In this document: positions 63,401-64,000 of the stretch, one piece after another | Layout: the number at the start of each line of letters is the position of its first letter | Numbering within the stretch: the stretch's first letter is position 1 | Notes under the pieces: generated by a model | Seen by the model: the letters and a program-made list of their open reading frames with translations, nothing else | Told to the model about the DNA's origin: nothing | Databases searched by the model: none | Assembly: GCF_018691265.1 (NCBI RefSeq) | Contig: NW_024881324.1 | Span: 6,761,730-6,825,729 of the forward strand | Length of the DNA stretch: 64,000 nt | From: Tyto alba | Taxonomy: Eukaryota; Chordata; Aves; Strigiformes; Tytonidae | Direction: 5' to 3' | Translations under genes and position numbers: made by a program

Positions 63401-64000
63401 AGCGCTGGGCTTGACATCAGTGCAGAGGTGAATCCAAGATTTTGTACTTGTCCAGAACCAAGTGAAAAGTCTGATGTCAATGGCCTCTGTTTCTCTTCGG
63501 GGTGAAAAAATTCTTCTGTATGTGACCTAGGAGTTACAGGTAACCTTGAGGGTACCAAACCTCATCATCTGGATGCTCAGGTATAGTGAGGGTACCGAAG
63601 GAGTGCTTCCAGAAACTCAGGCTTGCTCCTAAAAGTACCTGATGCATAAATTTCTGCTCTTCTTTGCTAATAGTGGGGGTGTTTGTGTTAACGTGTAGTT
63701 TGGATCAGGAGCGTGCTTTTGGAATGAATCTTTCTGTCCCCACTTGGCACACTCTGTACGTGACGTGGCCCTGGAGCATCTACGGTCTCAGAAATCTGTG
63801 CTTGCTGAGGACGGGAAGCTGAAGGATGTGCCCCAGGAGCCTGCGGTGCTTCAGCTGCTAACGGGCACGCAGCCCACGGCCCCCCCCCTGAGCGCAGCAC
63901 CCTGAGGTGAGACCCTCCAGGCGATGGGCCACACAAATGTGGGGTCCTCGTCCTCCGCTGTTTCGCTCTTCAGACCCCCTTCCGCTGCACCACAGCGCTT
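57494..64000 (+). other. MBOAT1: MBOAT1 intron 1 (partial)
   Basis: Sequence after the exon 1 donor runs to the window end. I looked for exon 2 (VNFVVCQL and the following transmembrane helix) on the plus strand and did not see it. The first 550 bp are CpG island. Then come a T-run at 58145-58168 followed by GGGGAGGGGG, and AT-rich intron with T-runs at 61699-61725 and 62410-62425. A GC-richer patch at 63680-63920 contains a 68-codon frame without ATG that I do not recognise. Confidence 0.8.

Noticed and set aside
63699..63905. Open frame in MBOAT1 intron followed by a donor-like GAG/gtgaga
   Set aside because: It has no ATG, no recognisable homology and no clear acceptor. It is too weak to call an exon.
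57494..64000. MBOAT1 exon 2
   Set aside because: No plus-strand match to VNFVVCQL or the following transmembrane segment was seen.
1..64000. A novel bacterial-type defence, phage or CRISPR system
   Set aside because: The window is vertebrate nuclear DNA with introns, CpG islands and LINE/LTR remnants. There are no regular short-spaced direct repeats and no compact gene clusters.

Overview
The window is vertebrate nuclear DNA, almost certainly from a bird; I cannot name the species. The evidence is three CR1 LINE fragments (the dominant avian retrotransposon), a solo LTR of a type I know from bird genomes, long introns, isolated CpG islands, and first exons of two recognisable vertebrate genes. 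There are no bacterial-style operons, CRISPR arrays or complete multi-exon genes. Nearly every open reading frame over 60 codons is chance or an antisense shadow in GC-rich DNA.

The window is organised around two head-to-head promoters. On the minus strand, a large CpG island (about 27.4-29.8 kb) carries both alternative first exons of E2F3. Exon 1a (28472-28795) encodes the 108-residue N-terminus of E2F3a. Exon 1b (27849-27863) encodes only the five residues MPLQQ of E2F3b. Both exons end in phase 0 at consensus GT donors, so both can splice to the same downstream exon 2, which is not in the window. Positions 1-27848 are therefore E2F3 intron 1. On the plus strand, a second CpG island (about 56.9-58.1 kb) carries coding exon 1 of MBOAT1 (57404-57493, 30 residues, phase-0 donor). 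From 57494 to the end is MBOAT1 intron 1. E2F3 and MBOAT1 are also divergent neighbours in mammals, so the synteny is conserved.

Intron 1 of E2F3 holds a minus-strand CR1 3' end (9.49-10.35 kb), an intragenic CpG island (13.85-14.44 kb), a smaller CpG islet near 19.1 kb, and several homopolymer tracts. The 27-kb intergenic region (29.8-56.9 kb) holds a decayed plus-strand CR1 (about 30.44-30.84 kb), an internal CR1 reverse-transcriptase fragment on the minus strand (33.56-34.89 kb), a solo endogenous-retrovirus LTR (35.22-36.20 kb), and a probable ancient amniote dispersed repeat (50.25-50.49 kb). The remainder is AT-rich DNA in which I recognise no gene.

The most informative observations are in the promoters. 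Upstream of E2F3a is a compact set of E2F-like sites, two ATTTGCAT octamers, two CCAAT boxes and tandem GC boxes. An E-box and a CRE-like site lie upstream of E2F3b. Both divergent genes carry long sense-strand G-runs in the putative 5' UTR, and MBOAT1 has an out-of-frame ATG seven bases before its start. I found no convincing novel multi-gene system.
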